Source: Gammaproteobacteria bacterium (GTDB lineage Bacteria; Pseudomonadota; Gammaproteobacteria; Poriferisulfidales; Oxydemutatoraceae). Taken from it: DNA of 49,146 nt. The notes under the pieces are model-generated. The model was not told the origin of the DNA. It made no database searches and saw only the letters and a program-made list of their open reading frames with translations. This document shows, in pieces, positions 15,810 to 24,945 of this stretch; position 1 is the stretch's first letter, and each line of letters begins with the position of its first letter. Made by a program: the position numbers and the translations under genes. The stretch spans positions 1-49,146 of the forward strand of contig JAPPQC010000021.1 in the NCBI GenBank assembly GCA_028817225.1, read 5' to 3'.

Positions 15810-18128
15810 CTACAAAACCTTCAAGTCCGCCCACATCAGCATCAGCCATTTGGCGCCGGCGTGTTCAAAGCGGACATTGGCGCGGGCGTGTTCGCCGGCG
15901 CCTTCGCAGGCGATGACGACGCCGCGGCCAAATTTTTTGTGTTCCACCGACTGGCCGATTTGCAGGCCGCCTTCGCGCACGCCCGCCGACGGCGCGCCCG
16001 CCCGCGCGTGCGCCGCCTGCGCGCGCGGCGTGCGCGGCGGGCGGGCGATGTGCAGGCGCGGGCGGACTTCGGCCATCAACTGCGGCGGGATTTCGCCGAG
16101 GAAGCGCGACGGTTCGTTGCAGGCGGTCTTGCCCCAGCCGCGGTTGCGGGTCTCGGCGAATGACAGCGCCAGTTCCTCGCGCGCGCGCGTGATGCCGACA
16201 TAACACAGGCGGCGTTCCTCCTCGACGCCGTCGGCGCTCGCGGACAGGTCGGCGCTTGCGAGGGAGCGCTCGTGCGGGAACAGGCCCTCTTCCAGGCCGA
16301 CGATGACGACCGACGGAAATTCCAGGCCCTTGGCCGAGTGCAGTGTCATTAACTGCACGCAGTCGTCGGCGGCGCCGCCCTGCCCTTCGCCGGCTTCGAG
16401 CGCGGCGTGCGCGAGGAAGGCGTCGGCGACGCCCTGTTCGCCGTCGCCTTCGTCGTCGCGCCACAGGCGTTCAAACTCGCGCGCGGCGGCGGTGAATTCG
16501 TCCAGGTTTTCAATGGCGCTGCGCGCGGCCTCGCTGTTGTCCTTGCGGTAATGCGCGATGAGCAGGTCGGCGACCTGCCCGGCCATCTCCGCCAGCGACA
16601 GGCGCGCGCTGTCGCCGGCCAGGTTTTCCACCAAATCGCAAAACCCGCCAAGCGCCCCGGCGGCGCGCCCGCCGAGTGTGTTTTCGGCGCCGGCGCTGTC
16701 GTTGTCGTTGCCGTTGTCGTTGCCGCTGCCGGCGCCGTTGCCGGCGGCGGCGCCCTTGCCTTCGCCGCTGCCGCCGCCGTTGCCGCCGCGTTTCAGCAAT
16801 GACAATGCGGCGGCCCACAAACTGCTTTCCTGCGTCTGCGCGGCGGCGCGCACGCGGGCCAGCGTGCGTTCGCCGATGCCGCGCGGCGGGAAATTAACGA
16901 CGCGCTCAAACGACGGGTCGTCCTGGCGGCTCATCATCAGGCGCAGGTAGGCCAGCGCGTTCTTGACGACGGCGCGCTCGAAGAAACGCAGGCCGCCGTA
17001 GATGCGGTACGGGATGTCTTCGGCAATCAACGCGCTTTCAATCACGCGCGACTGCGCGTTGGAGCGGTAGAGCACGGCGGCCTCGTTGTAACGGCGCTTG
17101 CGCCCGGCCCACTTGTTCAGGCGTTCAATGACGAAGGCGGCCTCTTCCAGTTCGTTGAACGCGGCGAACACGGTGATGGGCGCGCCGGCGCCGCTGTCGG
17201 TCCACAGCGACTTGCCCATGCGCCCGCGGTTGTGGCCGATGAGCGCGTTGGCGGCGTCGAGTATCGTCGCCGTCGAGCGGTAGTTGCGCTCAAGCCGGAA
17301 CACCGACGCGCGCCCGAAGTCCTTGCTGAAACTGTGCAGGTTGCCGACGCGCGCGCCGCGCCAGCCGTAGATGGACTGGTCGTCGTCGCCGACGGCGAAC
17401 ACCGGAATGTCGGCGCCGGCCAGCACCCGGATCAGCGCGTATTGCAGCGCGTTGGTGTCCTGGAATTCGTCCACCAGGATGTGGCGGAAGCGCTCGCGGT
17501 AATGCGTTTGCAATTCGGCGTTGTCGCGCAGCAGTTCCAGCGCGCGCAGCAGCAGTTCGGCGAAATCCACGAGGCCGGCGCGGCGGCGCGCCTCTTCGTA
17601 GGCGGTGTAGATGCGCAGCATCTGGCGGCGGCCAATGTCGTCGCCGAGGTCCTGCACCGACGACGGGCGCGCGCCGGATTCCTTGCAGTTGTTGATGAAC
17701 CACTGCGACTGGCGCGCCGGCCAGTGCGCCTCGTCAAGGCCGAGCGTTTGCGTGACGCGCTTGACGAGGCGGCGCTGGTCCTGCGCGTCCAGCACCTGGA
17801 AGGTCTGCGGCAGGCCGGCGTCGGCGTGGTGCAGCCGCAGCAGGCGGTGGCAGATGCCGTGAAAGGTGCCGAACCACATGCCGGAAACGGACATGTCCAG
17901 CAGTTGCTCGACGCGCGAGCGCATTTCCTGCGCCGCCTTGTTGGTGAAGGTCAGCGCGGCGATGCTGTAGGGCGACAGGTGTTCGGTGCGGCACAGCCAC
18001 GCGATGCGGTGCGTCAGCACGCGCGTCTTGCCGCTGCCGGCGCCGGCCAGCACCAGCACCGGCAGCGGCGGCGCGGTGACGGCGATGCGCTGCTCGTCGT
18101 TGAGGTCGCCGAGGATTTCTTCGGGCAT
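15810..18128 (-). CDS. uvrD: DNA helicase II UvrD (superfamily 1A)
   Basis: 3'-5' ATP-dependent DNA helicase of nucleotide excision and mismatch repair, 772 residues, near the usual 720-740 plus an insert. Visible motifs are Walker A GAGSGKT (29-35), Walker B VDEFQDT (219-225), DDDQSIYGWRGA (248-259), NFPPRGIGERT (412-422), the late LHSAKGLEFP motif and YVGITRAREEL. The C-terminal tail GQSVEHKKFGRGVV matches the UvrD tail that contacts partners. Residues about 447-487 are a Gly/Asn/Asp/Ala-rich low-complexity insert in the 2B region, encoded largely by six-base steps. The ATG overlaps the ubiB stop by one base (TGATG), so it is the last gene of the ubi operon. Rep or PcrA would be the alternative names. 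Confidence 0.93.
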   Translation of the reverse strand: MPEEILGDLNDEQRIAVTAPPLPVLVLAGAGSGKTRVLTHRIAWLCRTEHLSPYSIAALTFTNKAAQEMRSRVEQLLDMSVSGMWFGTFHGICHRLLRLHHADAGLPQTFQVLDAQDQRRLVKRVTQTLGLDEAHWPARQSQWFINNCKESGARPSSVQDLGDDIGRRQMLRIYTAYEEARRRAGLVDFAELLLRALELLRDNAELQTHYRERFRHILVDEFQDTNALQYALIRVLAGADIPVFAVGDDDQSIYGWRGARVGNLHSFSKDFGRASVFRLERNYRSTATILDAANALIGHNRGRMGKSLWTDSGAGAPITVFAAFNELEEAAFVIERLNKWAGRKRRYNEAAVLYRSNAQSRVIESALIAEDIPYRIYGGLRFFERAVVKNALAYLRLMMSRQDDPSFERVVNFPPRGIGERTLARVRAAAQTQESSLWAAALSLLKRGGNGGGSGEGKGAAAGNGAGSGNDNGNDNDSAGAENTLGGRAAGALGGFCDLVENLAGDSARLSLAEMAGQVADLLIAHYRKDNSEAARSAIENLDEFTAAAREFERLWRDDEGDGEQGVADAFLAHAALEAGEGQGGAADDCVQLMTLHSAKGLEFPSVVIVGLEEGLFPHERSLASADLSASADGVEEERRLCYVGITRAREELALSFAETRNRGWGKTACNEPSRFLGEIPPQLMAEVRPRLHIARPPRTPRAQAAHARAGAPSAGVREGGLQIGQSVEHKKFGRGVVIACEGAGEHARANVRFEHAGAKWLMLMWADLKVL

Positions 18129-19684
18129 CAGAAGAACGCGATGGCGGCGGCGATGAGTGCGACGCCGGCGGCCAGCACCGCGATCAGGCCGCGGCGCAGC
18201 GCGCGCAGTTCGCGGCGCACGATCTCAAGTTCGGCGCGCGCGCCGTCGTCGCGGCGGCGCCCGTGCAGTGCGCCGCGGCGCAGCGCGTCAATCAGGTCGG
18301 GCGCGCGTTCGACCATCATCGGCAGTTCGCGGCGCAGTTTTTTCAGCAGCGTGCGCGGGCTTTGGCGGCGCGCCATCCAGCGTTCAAGGAACGGCTTGGC
18401 GGTGTCCCACAGGTTGAGGTCGGGGTAGAGTTGGCGGCCCAGGCCCTCAATGTTCAGCAGCGTTTTTTGCAGCAGCACCAGTTGCGGCTGCACCTCCATG
18501 TTGAAACGGCGCGCGGTCTGGAACAGGCGCAGCAGCAGGCCGCCGAACGAGATGCGGCTGAGCGGCTGCTGGAAAATCGGCTCGCACACGGCGCGGATGG
18601 CGGCTTCAAATTCGTCAATGCGGACATCGGCGGGCACCCAGCCCGATTCAACATGCAGTTCGGCGACGCGGCGGTAGTCGCGGTTGAAAAACGCCAGGAA
18701 GTTGCCGGCGAGGTAGCGCTGGTCTTCGGGCGACAGCATGCCGATGATGCCGAAGTCCACGCCGAGGTAGCGCGGCCTGGCCGGGTTCTCGACCGACACG
18801 AAGATGTTGCCGGGGTGCATGTCGGCGTGGAAGAAGTTGTCGCGGAACACCTGCGTGAAGAAAATCTCGACGCCCATTTCGGCGAGTTTTTTCAGATCCA
18901 CGCCGGCCTCTTTCAGGCGCGCGGCGTCGTTGACCGGGACGCCGTAAATGCGCTCCATCACCATCACATCGGCGCGGCAATGTTGCCAATAGACGCGCGG
19001 CACATACATCAGCGGCGAGTTGTCGAAATTGCGGCGCAACTGGCCGGCGTTGGCGGCTTCGCGCAGCAGGTCCAGTTCGGCGATGACGGTCTTTTCGTAT
19101 TCCTCGACGACCTCGACGACGCGCAGGCGCCGCCCCTCCGACCAGTATTGCCGCGCCAGCGCCGCCATCATCCGCAGCACGGCGATGTCGCGCCGGATGA
19201 GTTTCTCGACGCCGGGGCGCAGCACCTTGACGACGACATCCTCGCCGCTTTTGAGCGTCGCCGCGTGCACCTGCGCGATCGAGGCCGACGCCAGCGGCGT
19301 GCTGTCGAAGGCGGCGAAGACCTCCTCGATGCGGCGGCCAAGCGAGTGCTCTATCATGCGCCGCGCCTCGTCGCCGGGGAACGGCGGCACCCTGTCTTGC
19401 AGTTTCTCGAGCTCGGCGATGACATCGGGCGGCAGCAGGTCGGGGCGCGTGGAAAGCGTCTGCCCGAATTTGACGAAGATCGGGCCGAGGTGCTCCAGCG
19501 CAAGGCGCACCCTGACCGCGAGCGGGCGCGCGCCTTCGCGGCCAAGCCAGTTCCACGGCAGCAGGTAGAACACGAAATGCACCGGACGGAAGAAGTGGAT
19601 GGCCAGCACAATCTCGTCCAGCCGGTAACGCACCAGCACCCACTGGATGACAAACAACCGGCCAATTCTTGACAGCAGGCGCAT
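18128..19684 (-). CDS. ubiB: Ubiquinone biosynthesis protein UbiB (ADCK/ABC1 kinase-like ATPase)
   Basis: Membrane-bound atypical kinase-like ATPase needed for aerobic ubiquinone synthesis, 518 residues (family about 540). The KxGQ signature of the family appears as [16 protein letters not shown] near residue 72. The nucleotide-binding lysine region is VVVKVLRP, and the catalytic/metal region is [13 protein letters not shown] followed by LGVDFGIIG. The C-terminus ends in a hydrophobic segment ([19 protein letters not shown]), the usual membrane anchor. It lies 3 nt after ubiJ and overlaps uvrD by one base, in the standard ubiE-ubiJ-ubiB order. Confidence 0.95.
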   Translation of the reverse strand: MRLLSRIGRLFVIQWVLVRYRLDEIVLAIHFFRPVHFVFYLLPWNWLGREGARPLAVRVRLALEHLGPIFVKFGQTLSTRPDLLPPDVIAELEKLQDRVPPFPGDEARRMIEHSLGRRIEEVFAAFDSTPLASASIAQVHAATLKSGEDVVVKVLRPGVEKLIRRDIAVLRMMAALARQYWSEGRRLRVVEVVEEYEKTVIAELDLLREAANAGQLRRNFDNSPLMYVPRVYWQHCRADVMVMERIYGVPVNDAARLKEAGVDLKKLAEMGVEIFFTQVFRDNFFHADMHPGNIFVSVENPARPRYLGVDFGIIGMLSPEDQRYLAGNFLAFFNRDYRRVAELHVESGWVPADVRIDEFEAAIRAVCEPIFQQPLSRISFGGLLLRLFQTARRFNMEVQPQLVLLQKTLLNIEGLGRQLYPDLNLWDTAKPFLERWMARRQSPRTLLKKLRRELPMMVERAPDLIDALRRGALHGRRRDDGARAELEIVRRELRALRRGLIAVLAAGVALIAAAIAFF

Positions 19685-19687
19685 GGG

Positions 19688-20422
19688 TCAGTGCGGGGAG
19701 TGCGGAGTGTGCGCCGCGCCGGGCGGCGTGTTGGGCGGCGTGTTGGACGGCGTGTTGGGCGGCGTGCCGGACGCCGCGCCGGGCGCGGTTTGCGGCCAGC
19801 GCGCCATTCTTGCTTCAAGGCGTTCGACGGCGTCGCGCAGTTCATCCACGCGGCGGATGAAGTCTTGCAACTCGTGTTCGCCGGGCGCCGCGCCCGCCTC
19901 TTCGCGCAGGTATTCGCCGCCGCTGTCGGCGAGCGAGTCAAACGCGCGCGCAAGCCAGGCGGCGGCGGCGCGCGCGCCGCGCCCGACTTCGTGCGCCAGC
20001 GCGTCGCCGAGGTACGGCGCGATGTATTCTTCGGCGTCAAACTCAATGTCGCGGAACACCTGCTGAAACGCCTGGCCGAGCGCGACATCACCGCTGATTT
20101 CGGCGCGCGCGCCGGCGCCGTGCAGGCCGGCGTGGTCGGCGAAGCCGAGGCGCAGCAGGTCGGCGGCGGCGCCGGCGACCCAGGTGTCCGGTTCGCGCTC
20201 GCAGTCGGGCGCGACCGACACGCCGCCGCGGCGCGGCATGAAGAACAGTTCAATCGCCGGCGCCGTCAGGCGCACGCCGATGACCTTGCCGTGCATCGCG
20301 CCGAGGCGCGCGGCGACATCGGGGTCGGCGCGCAGGTGGCGGTTGGCGGCCTTCTCAATCAATGCGGCTATCAATGCGGCGAGCGGCGCGGCGGGCGGCG
20401 GCGCGGAGGCGGAGGACGGCAT
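19688..20422 (-). CDS. ubiJ: Ubiquinone biosynthesis accessory factor UbiJ (SCP2 lipid-binding domain)
   Basis: Small lipid-binding scaffold of the soluble Ubi complex, 244 residues. The N-terminal half has the SCP2-like hydrophobic pocket pattern (GKVIGVRLTAPAIELFFMP, then VAGAAADLLRLG and ISGDVALGQAFQ). A C-terminal helix (EHELQDFIRRVDELRDAVERLEARM) is typical of UbiJ. The assignment leans on position between ubiE (8 nt away) and ubiB (3 nt away). The last about 30 residues are a Thr/Pro/Asn-rich tail from a 12-bp tandem repeat and have no counterpart in the family core. Confidence 0.85.
   Translation of the reverse strand: MPSSASAPPPAAPLAALIAALIEKAANRHLRADPDVAARLGAMHGKVIGVRLTAPAIELFFMPRRGGVSVAPDCEREPDTWVAGAAADLLRLGFADHAGLHGAGARAEISGDVALGQAFQQVFRDIEFDAEEYIAPYLGDALAHEVGRGARAAAAWLARAFDSLADSGGEYLREEAGAAPGEHELQDFIRRVDELRDAVERLEARMARWPQTAPGAASGTPPNTPSNTPPNTPPGAAHTPHSPH
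19721..19768 (-). repeat. Four 12-bp tandem repeats in the ubiJ tail
   Basis: Units of the form GGGCGGCGTGTT on the plus strand start at 19721, 19733, 19745 and 19757. They encode repeated Asn-Thr-Pro-Pro/Ser steps at residues about 219-234 of UbiJ, with single-base differences between units. Confidence 0.85.
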
Positions 20423-20430
20423 CGGCGCAA

Positions 20431-21171
20431 CTACAGTTTGCAGGCGCGGTGGACGGCGGCGATGCCGCCGCTGAGATTGAAACAGCGGCAGCGCTCGAAG
20501 CCGGCGCCGGCCAGCAGGTCGGTCAGTTGCGCCTGGTCGGGGTGCTTGCGGATGGACTCGACCAGGTAGCGGTAACTGTCCTCGTCGCCGGCGACGCGGC
20601 GTCCGAGGCGCGGGATGACATTAAATGAATACCAGTCGTAGGCGGCGCGCAGCGCGGGCGCGGGGCTGGAGAAATCAAGCACGATGAAACGGCCGCCGGG
20701 TTTCAGCACGCGGTGGACGGAGGCGACGGCGTTTTCCTTGCGCGTTACATTGCGAAGGCCGAAGGCCATCATCACGCAGTCAAAGCGGGCGTCGGCGAAC
20801 GGCAGGTTTTCGGCGTCGCAGCGCACGCAGGCGGTGGCGGCGGCGCCGGCATTGAGCAGGCGGCGGCGGCCCAGGCGCAGCATCGGTTCGTTGATGTCGG
20901 CCAGCACCAGTTGGCCGCGGGCGCCGAGGCGCGGCCACATTCGGGCGGCCATGTCGCCGGTGCCGCCGGCGAGGTCGAGCACGCGCGCGCCGGGGCGCAG
21001 GCCCGACACCGCGACGGCAAAACGCTTCCACGCGCGGTGGATGCCGAACGACATCAGGTCGTTCATCAGGTCGTAGTGGTGCGCGACCGAGTCGAACACG
21101 CCGGAGACCAGGCGGGTTTTCTCGTCAAGGCCGACGCTGCGGTAACCGAAGTGGGTTTTGGGGCGGGTCAT
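20431..21171 (-). CDS. ubiE: Ubiquinone/menaquinone C-methyltransferase UbiE
   Basis: S-adenosylmethionine-dependent C-methyltransferase of ubiquinone (and menaquinone) synthesis, 246 residues, the usual size. The signature FGYRSV near the start, the SAM-binding loop VLDLAGGTGDMA (about 64-75), the acidic ADINEPML and the late motifs FGLRNVTRKE and VLKPGGRFIVLDFS are all present. It begins the ubiE-ubiJ-ubiB-uvrD run. A 75-nt gap of CAGCAACA-like repeats separates it from the DUF971 gene upstream, and no clear Shine-Dalgarno site is seen. Confidence 0.95.
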   Translation of the reverse strand: MTRPKTHFGYRSVGLDEKTRLVSGVFDSVAHHYDLMNDLMSFGIHRAWKRFAVAVSGLRPGARVLDLAGGTGDMAARMWPRLGARGQLVLADINEPMLRLGRRRLLNAGAAATACVRCDAENLPFADARFDCVMMAFGLRNVTRKENAVASVHRVLKPGGRFIVLDFSSPAPALRAAYDWYSFNVIPRLGRRVAGDEDSYRYLVESIRKHPDQAQLTDLLAGAGFERCRCFNLSGGIAAVHRACKL

Positions 21172-21246
21172 GGGCGGCGGTGCTGGTGTTGGTTGCTGGT
21201 GCTGGTTGCCGGTGCTGTCGCTGTTGCTGGCTGCGGGTTGGCCGGC

Positions 21247-21615
21247 TTAGTTGAGGCGGTTTTCGTTGCGGCGGTGGCCGGCTTCGGCGAGTCTTTTGAG
21301 GTAGCGGTTCCAGTTTTGTTCGTGTTCGGCGCCGAGGCGGTAGAGATAGTCCCATGTGTAGATGCCGCTGTTGTGGCCGTCGTCGAACTCAAGTTGTATG
21401 GCGTAATTGCCGACCTGCTCGACGCCGGTGATGGCGACATCTTCCTTGCCGACTTGCAGCACTTCCTGCCCCGGGCCGTGGCCGGCGACTTCCGCCGACG
21501 GCGAATGCACGCGCAGATACTCCGATGTGAGACGGAAACTGCGGCCATCATCAAACGCGACCTCGAGCACGCGCGAGGCTTTGTGCAGGTGAATCTCGAC
21601 GGGGCGGGCGCTCAT
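21247..21615 (-). CDS. DUF971 domain protein (GBBH-like N-terminal domain)
   Basis: 122-residue protein made of one DUF971 domain, the fold also found at the N-terminus of gamma-butyrobetaine hydroxylase. Typical features are the start PVEIHLHKASRVLEVAFDDG, SEYLRVHSPSAEV, VGNYAIQLEFDDGHNSGIYTW and the end YLYRLG. I chose the ATG at 21615. The open frame continues upstream into hslU, but there it reads as Pro/Arg-rich low-complexity sequence unlike the family. The gene follows hslU in many gammaproteobacteria. Its function is not firmly known; links to iron-sulfur assembly or carrier function have been proposed for the domain. Confidence 0.85.
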   Translation of the reverse strand: MSARPVEIHLHKASRVLEVAFDDGRSFRLTSEYLRVHSPSAEVAGHGPGQEVLQVGKEDVAITGVEQVGNYAIQLEFDDGHNSGIYTWDYLYRLGAEHEQNWNRYLKRLAEAGHRRNENRLN

Positions 21616-21727
21616 CGGGTTATCGGCGGGCGGCGGGCGGCCATCAGGCGGCTTTTGGCGGGCGGCGGGCGGCGGCCATCGGGCGCGCTCATCGGGTTCT
21701 CGGCGCTCATCGGGCGGCGGACGGCCA

Positions 21728-23149
21728 TCACAGAATGTAGCGGCTGAGGTCGTGGTCGCGGGCGATGTCGGCCAGGCGGCGGTTGACATAGTCGGCGTCC
21801 ACCACCAGTTTGCCGCCGCTGTCGGGCGCCGCGAACGACGCCTCTTCCAGCAGGCGTTCCATCACCGTGTGCAGGCGGCGCGCGCCGATGTTTTCGGTGT
21901 TCTGGTTGATGTCGTAGGCGATGCCGGCGATGGTCTCGATGGCCTCGTCGGTGAATTCAATGGTCATGTTTTCGGTGGCCATCAGTTCGCAGTACTGGCG
22001 TATCAGCGACACATCCGGCTCGGCCAGGATGCGGACGAAGGCGGCGGCGTCGAGCGATTCGAGTTCGACGCGGATGGGCAGGCGGCCCTGGAGTTCCGGG
22101 ATCAGGTCGGACGGCTTTGAGAAATGGAAGGCGCCGGACGCGATGAACAGGATGTGGTCGGTCTTGACCATGCCGTATTTGGTGCTGACGGTGCTGCCCT
22201 CTATCAGCGGCAGCAGGTCGCGCTGCACGCCCTCGCGCGAGACCTCGCCGCCGATGTGCTGGTCGCGTTTGGCGAGTTTGTCTATCTCGTCGAGGAAGAC
22301 GATGCCCTTCTGCTCGACATTCTCGACGGCGGCGGCCTGCAACTCTTCATCGTTGACCATTTTTTCCGACTCCTCCTGCATCAACAGTTTCATCGCGTTG
22401 GCGACGCTGATGCGGCGTTCCTGGCGCTGGTCGCTGCCGATGCTCTTGAAGAGTTTCTGGATTTGCTGCGTCAGGGCCTCGGCGCCGGGGGGCGACATGA
22501 CCTCGACATTGACCGAGCCGGGGCCGGTTTCAATGGTGATTTCCTCGTCGTCGAGGTCGCCCTGGCGCAGGCGCGCGCGCAGTTCCTGGCGCGCGTCGCG
22601 GTCGGACGGCGCGGCGCGGTTGGGCGGCGCGGGGCGGTCGGGGGGCGTGGCGCGGTCGGGCGGCGCGGCGCGGTTGGATGGTGTGCCGCGGTTGGATGGC
22701 GCGGCGCGGTTGGGCGGGGCGGCGCGGCCCGCGCCCTGGCGCATCAGCGCGTCGAGCACCTTTTCCTCGGCCAGTTCGTGCGTGCGGTGTTCGTTCTTGC
22801 GGGCGTGTTGCTCGCGCGCGCCCTTGATGGCGATGTCGGCGAGGTCGCGGATGATGGATTCGACATCGCGCCCGACATAGCCGACTTCGGTGAACTTCGT
22901 CGCCTCAATCTTGATGAACGGCGCGTCGGCGAGGCGCGCGAGGCGCCTTGCGATTTCGGTCTTGCCGACGCCGGTCGGGCCCATCATCAGGATGTTCTTC
23001 GGCGTGATTTCGTCGCGCAGGTGCTGCTCAAGTTGCATGCGGCGCCAGCGGTTGCGCAGCGCCACCGCCACGGCGCGCTTGGCATTGTGCTGGCCGATGA
23101 TGTGCTTGTCGAGTTCCTGCACGATTTCGCGCGGCGTCATGATGGACAC
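21728..23149 (-). CDS. hslU: ATP-dependent protease ATPase subunit HslU
   Basis: AAA+ unfoldase that feeds substrates to HslV, 473 residues. It shows [16 protein letters not shown], Walker A GPTGVGKT (57-64), [14 protein letters not shown], Walker [19 protein letters not shown] and the C-terminal HslV-activating end DLSRYIL. The start is a GTG at 23149 with AAGGAG 6 nt upstream; an ATG three codons later is possible. Residues about 141-187, in the intermediate domain, are an Arg/Ala/Pro/Asn repeat insert of seven six-residue steps that makes the protein about 30 residues longer than the common 443. It follows hslV by 10 nt. Confidence 0.95.
   Translation of the reverse strand: MSIMTPREIVQELDKHIIGQHNAKRAVAVALRNRWRRMQLEQHLRDEITPKNILMMGPTGVGKTEIARRLARLADAPFIKIEATKFTEVGYVGRDVESIIRDLADIAIKGAREQHARKNEHRTHELAEEKVLDALMRQGAGRAAPPNRAAPSNRGTPSNRAAPPDRATPPDRPAPPNRAAPSDRDARQELRARLRQGDLDDEEITIETGPGSVNVEVMSPPGAEALTQQIQKLFKSIGSDQRQERRISVANAMKLLMQEESEKMVNDEELQAAAVENVEQKGIVFLDEIDKLAKRDQHIGGEVSREGVQRDLLPLIEGSTVSTKYGMVKTDHILFIASGAFHFSKPSDLIPELQGRLPIRVELESLDAAAFVRILAEPDVSLIRQYCELMATENMTIEFTDEAIETIAGIAYDINQNTENIGARRLHTVMERLLEEASFAAPDSGGKLVVDADYVNRRLADIARDHDLSRYIL
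22599..22724 (-). repeat. Seven 18-bp tandem repeats in the hslU intermediate domain
   Basis: Seven consecutive 18-bp units of the form CGGTTGGGCGGCGCGGCG (plus strand) begin every 18 nt from 22599. They encode six-residue steps such as [18 protein letters not shown] and RATPPD. The frame is kept throughout, and the units differ by a few substitutions. Confidence 0.9.
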
Positions 23150-23159
23150 GGGGTTCTCC

Positions 23160-23693
23160 TTACAGTTCTTCCAGCACCAGTTCGCCGTTGGTGTAGATGC
23201 AGATTTCGCTTGCGATCAGCAGCGCCTCGCGCACGATTTCGCGCGGCGGCAGCGGCGTGTGGCCGAGCAGCGCGGTGGCGGCGGCGCGCGCGTAATTGCC
23301 GCCGGAACCGATGGCGATGAGGTTGTCTTCCGGCTCGATGACATCGCCGGTGCCGGAGATGATCAGCGAGGCGCTCTTGTCGGCGACGGCGAGCAGCGCC
23401 TCGAGGCGGCGCAGGCTGCGGTCGGTGCGCCAGTCTTTCGCCAGTTCAACCGCGGCGCGCGTCAACTGGCCGCTGTGTTCCTGCAGTTTGTTCTCAAAAC
23501 GCTCGAACAGCGTGAAGGCGTCGGCGGTGCCGCCGGCGAAACCGGCCAGCACCTGGTCGTGGTACAGGCGGCGCACCTTGGATGCGTTGCGCTTGACAAT
23601 GGTGCCGCCCATGGAGACCTGGCCGTCACTGCCGATGACGACGGTGGCGTCCTTGCGAACGGAGAGGACGGTTGTGCCGTGGAATGGGTTCAT
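23160..23693 (-). CDS. hslV: ATP-dependent protease peptidase subunit HslV
   Basis: Proteasome-like threonine peptidase of the HslVU complex, 177 residues. The start MNPFHG precedes TTVLSVRKD, so the catalytic Thr is exposed after removal of a short propeptide. Also visible are [56 protein letters not shown] and [17 protein letters not shown], all family landmarks. The open frame extends 48 codons further upstream, but that stretch is Pro-rich and unlike HslV, so the ATG at 23693 is preferred. It heads the hslVU operon. The 288 nt up to 23981 hold no other gene that I can support. Confidence 0.95.
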   Translation of the reverse strand: MNPFHGTTVLSVRKDATVVIGSDGQVSMGGTIVKRNASKVRRLYHDQVLAGFAGGTADAFTLFERFENKLQEHSGQLTRAAVELAKDWRTDRSLRRLEALLAVADKSASLIISGTGDVIEPEDNLIAIGSGGNYARAAATALLGHTPLPPREIVREALLIASEICIYTNGELVLEEL

Positions 23694-23981
23694 GAGGGTG
23701 GTGGCCGGGGTTGGTCGGGGTTGTTCATGTGTCTGGGTTCGGGGGTTCGGCGGCGGGGAGCACCGCAGAAACGGGCATTTTAGCAGGATATTGGGGGTGG
23801 CGCAGGGTGGGTGGCGGCGGGCGAGGCAAGGCGGCAAAGTGTTTAGCGGCTGTCGCCCCGGAGAGGTGTTTGTGAGTCTGCGGGAATCCCCGGAGCAAGG
23901 GCTGCAACGATGAAGGCAATCACATTGCCCTGGAAGCGGTGTTTGTGGAATGCGCGAGGCCCGAAGCGCCGGGCGGCCAAA

Positions 23982-24815
23982 CTACTCCGGCGGGCGTTGG
24001 TATGAGTAGATGGTCAGCAGCAGTTCGGCGTTGTCTATCAATTGATATTGCGGCTTGCGCCCGCTCAGTTTCTCGCTTTCATCCATGATGATGGGCACGC
24101 CTTCTCCGCGGCGTTCGAGATAAAAACTGCGGCCCGGATCGTCGCCCTCAAAGCCGATGCGGCAGCGGCTCAACAGGCTGGTCAGCAATTCATTTCTTGT
24201 GGCCTGGCGCAGGTGGATGCTCTCGATGGAAACCGTGTTTGGCAGCGCGCCCGGCGAGTAGATTTCCATGCGGTCATCGAACATGAACAGGCGTGTTTTG
24301 GAGCCGTGGACGGAATAATCCCTGTGCGCGACCGCGTTGACAACCGCCTCAAAAACAGCGCGGGTGCCGAACTGCGGTGTCTCCTTCCGGTAAGGTTTTT
24401 TGACGGCGGAATTGAATTGATTCTTGCGGAAGAAGTGCATGGCCGAATCAATCTGTTGGTTCAGCGGGCCGGTGATCCGGCTTGCGTCAATCTGGTAATT
24501 GGAATCTCTCCTTGTGCCCCGGTAACGAACCGCCTCAATGAAAGCGCCCGGAAGAAATTCATCGGGCTTTTTGCTGCACATCAGAATCCCGCTGACGGAG
24601 GCGCACATTTCCCCCTGCGTTTCCACCAGCAGGCGGCATTTGACCAGCGCCCGCTCCCCGGACTCTTCGGCGCGCGCCACCAGCGGGCGCCACAATTCCT
24701 CTTCCAGGTTGTCAATGGATGTGTTCGGCACGAACTGCTCATCAAAGCGGACAAGCCGCGCCTGGCTGCGCTGCTGCATCAGACGCGCGAGGATGTCGGG
24801 GGGCATTTCGCGCAT
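23982..24815 (-). pseudogene. Truncated AlbA_2/HATPase_c_4 family ATPase-like protein (RecG-like annotation group)
   Basis: 277 residues matching the part that follows the AlbA_2 (Schlafen-like) DNA-binding domain in this family. The segment PPDILARLMQQRSQARLVRFDEQFVPNTS is normally internal, and the HATPase_c_4 region is clear (FEAVVNAVAHRDYSVHG, residues 155-171, then MEIYSPGALPN). The whole N-terminal AlbA_2 domain of about 150 residues is missing, and directly upstream lies the first part of a DUF488 gene in another frame. This looks like the product of a deletion that joined two genes. The frame that remains is open and could still be expressed, so pseudogene is an inference. Confidence 0.6.
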
Positions 24816-24874
24816 GAGGCGATGAGGCCCGAAGAGTGGATGGAGTAGCCGATGGTGAAAAGTTGGGGAGGCAT
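24779..24874 (-). pseudogene. 5' fragment of a DUF488 gene
   Basis: From the ATG at 24874 the minus strand reads MPPQLFTIGYSIHSSGL, and TIGYS-H is the hallmark start of DUF488 proteins. It then runs into the frame of the truncated ATPase and stops after 31 residues. A TATAAT box lies just above it (24887-24882 region). Only the first about 18 residues are DUF488-like, so this is a remnant. Confidence 0.5.
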
Positions 24875-24945
24875 GGGGGAATTATAGCGGGTGTGGGCGT
24901 GCTCGGTCGGGTTACAATAGTCAAGCGCGGAGCGGGCGGCAAAAT

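Noticed and set aside
23777..23782. TAAAAT as the hslV promoter -10
   Set aside because: No acceptable -35 or heat-shock element was found at the right distance, so no promoter is claimed.
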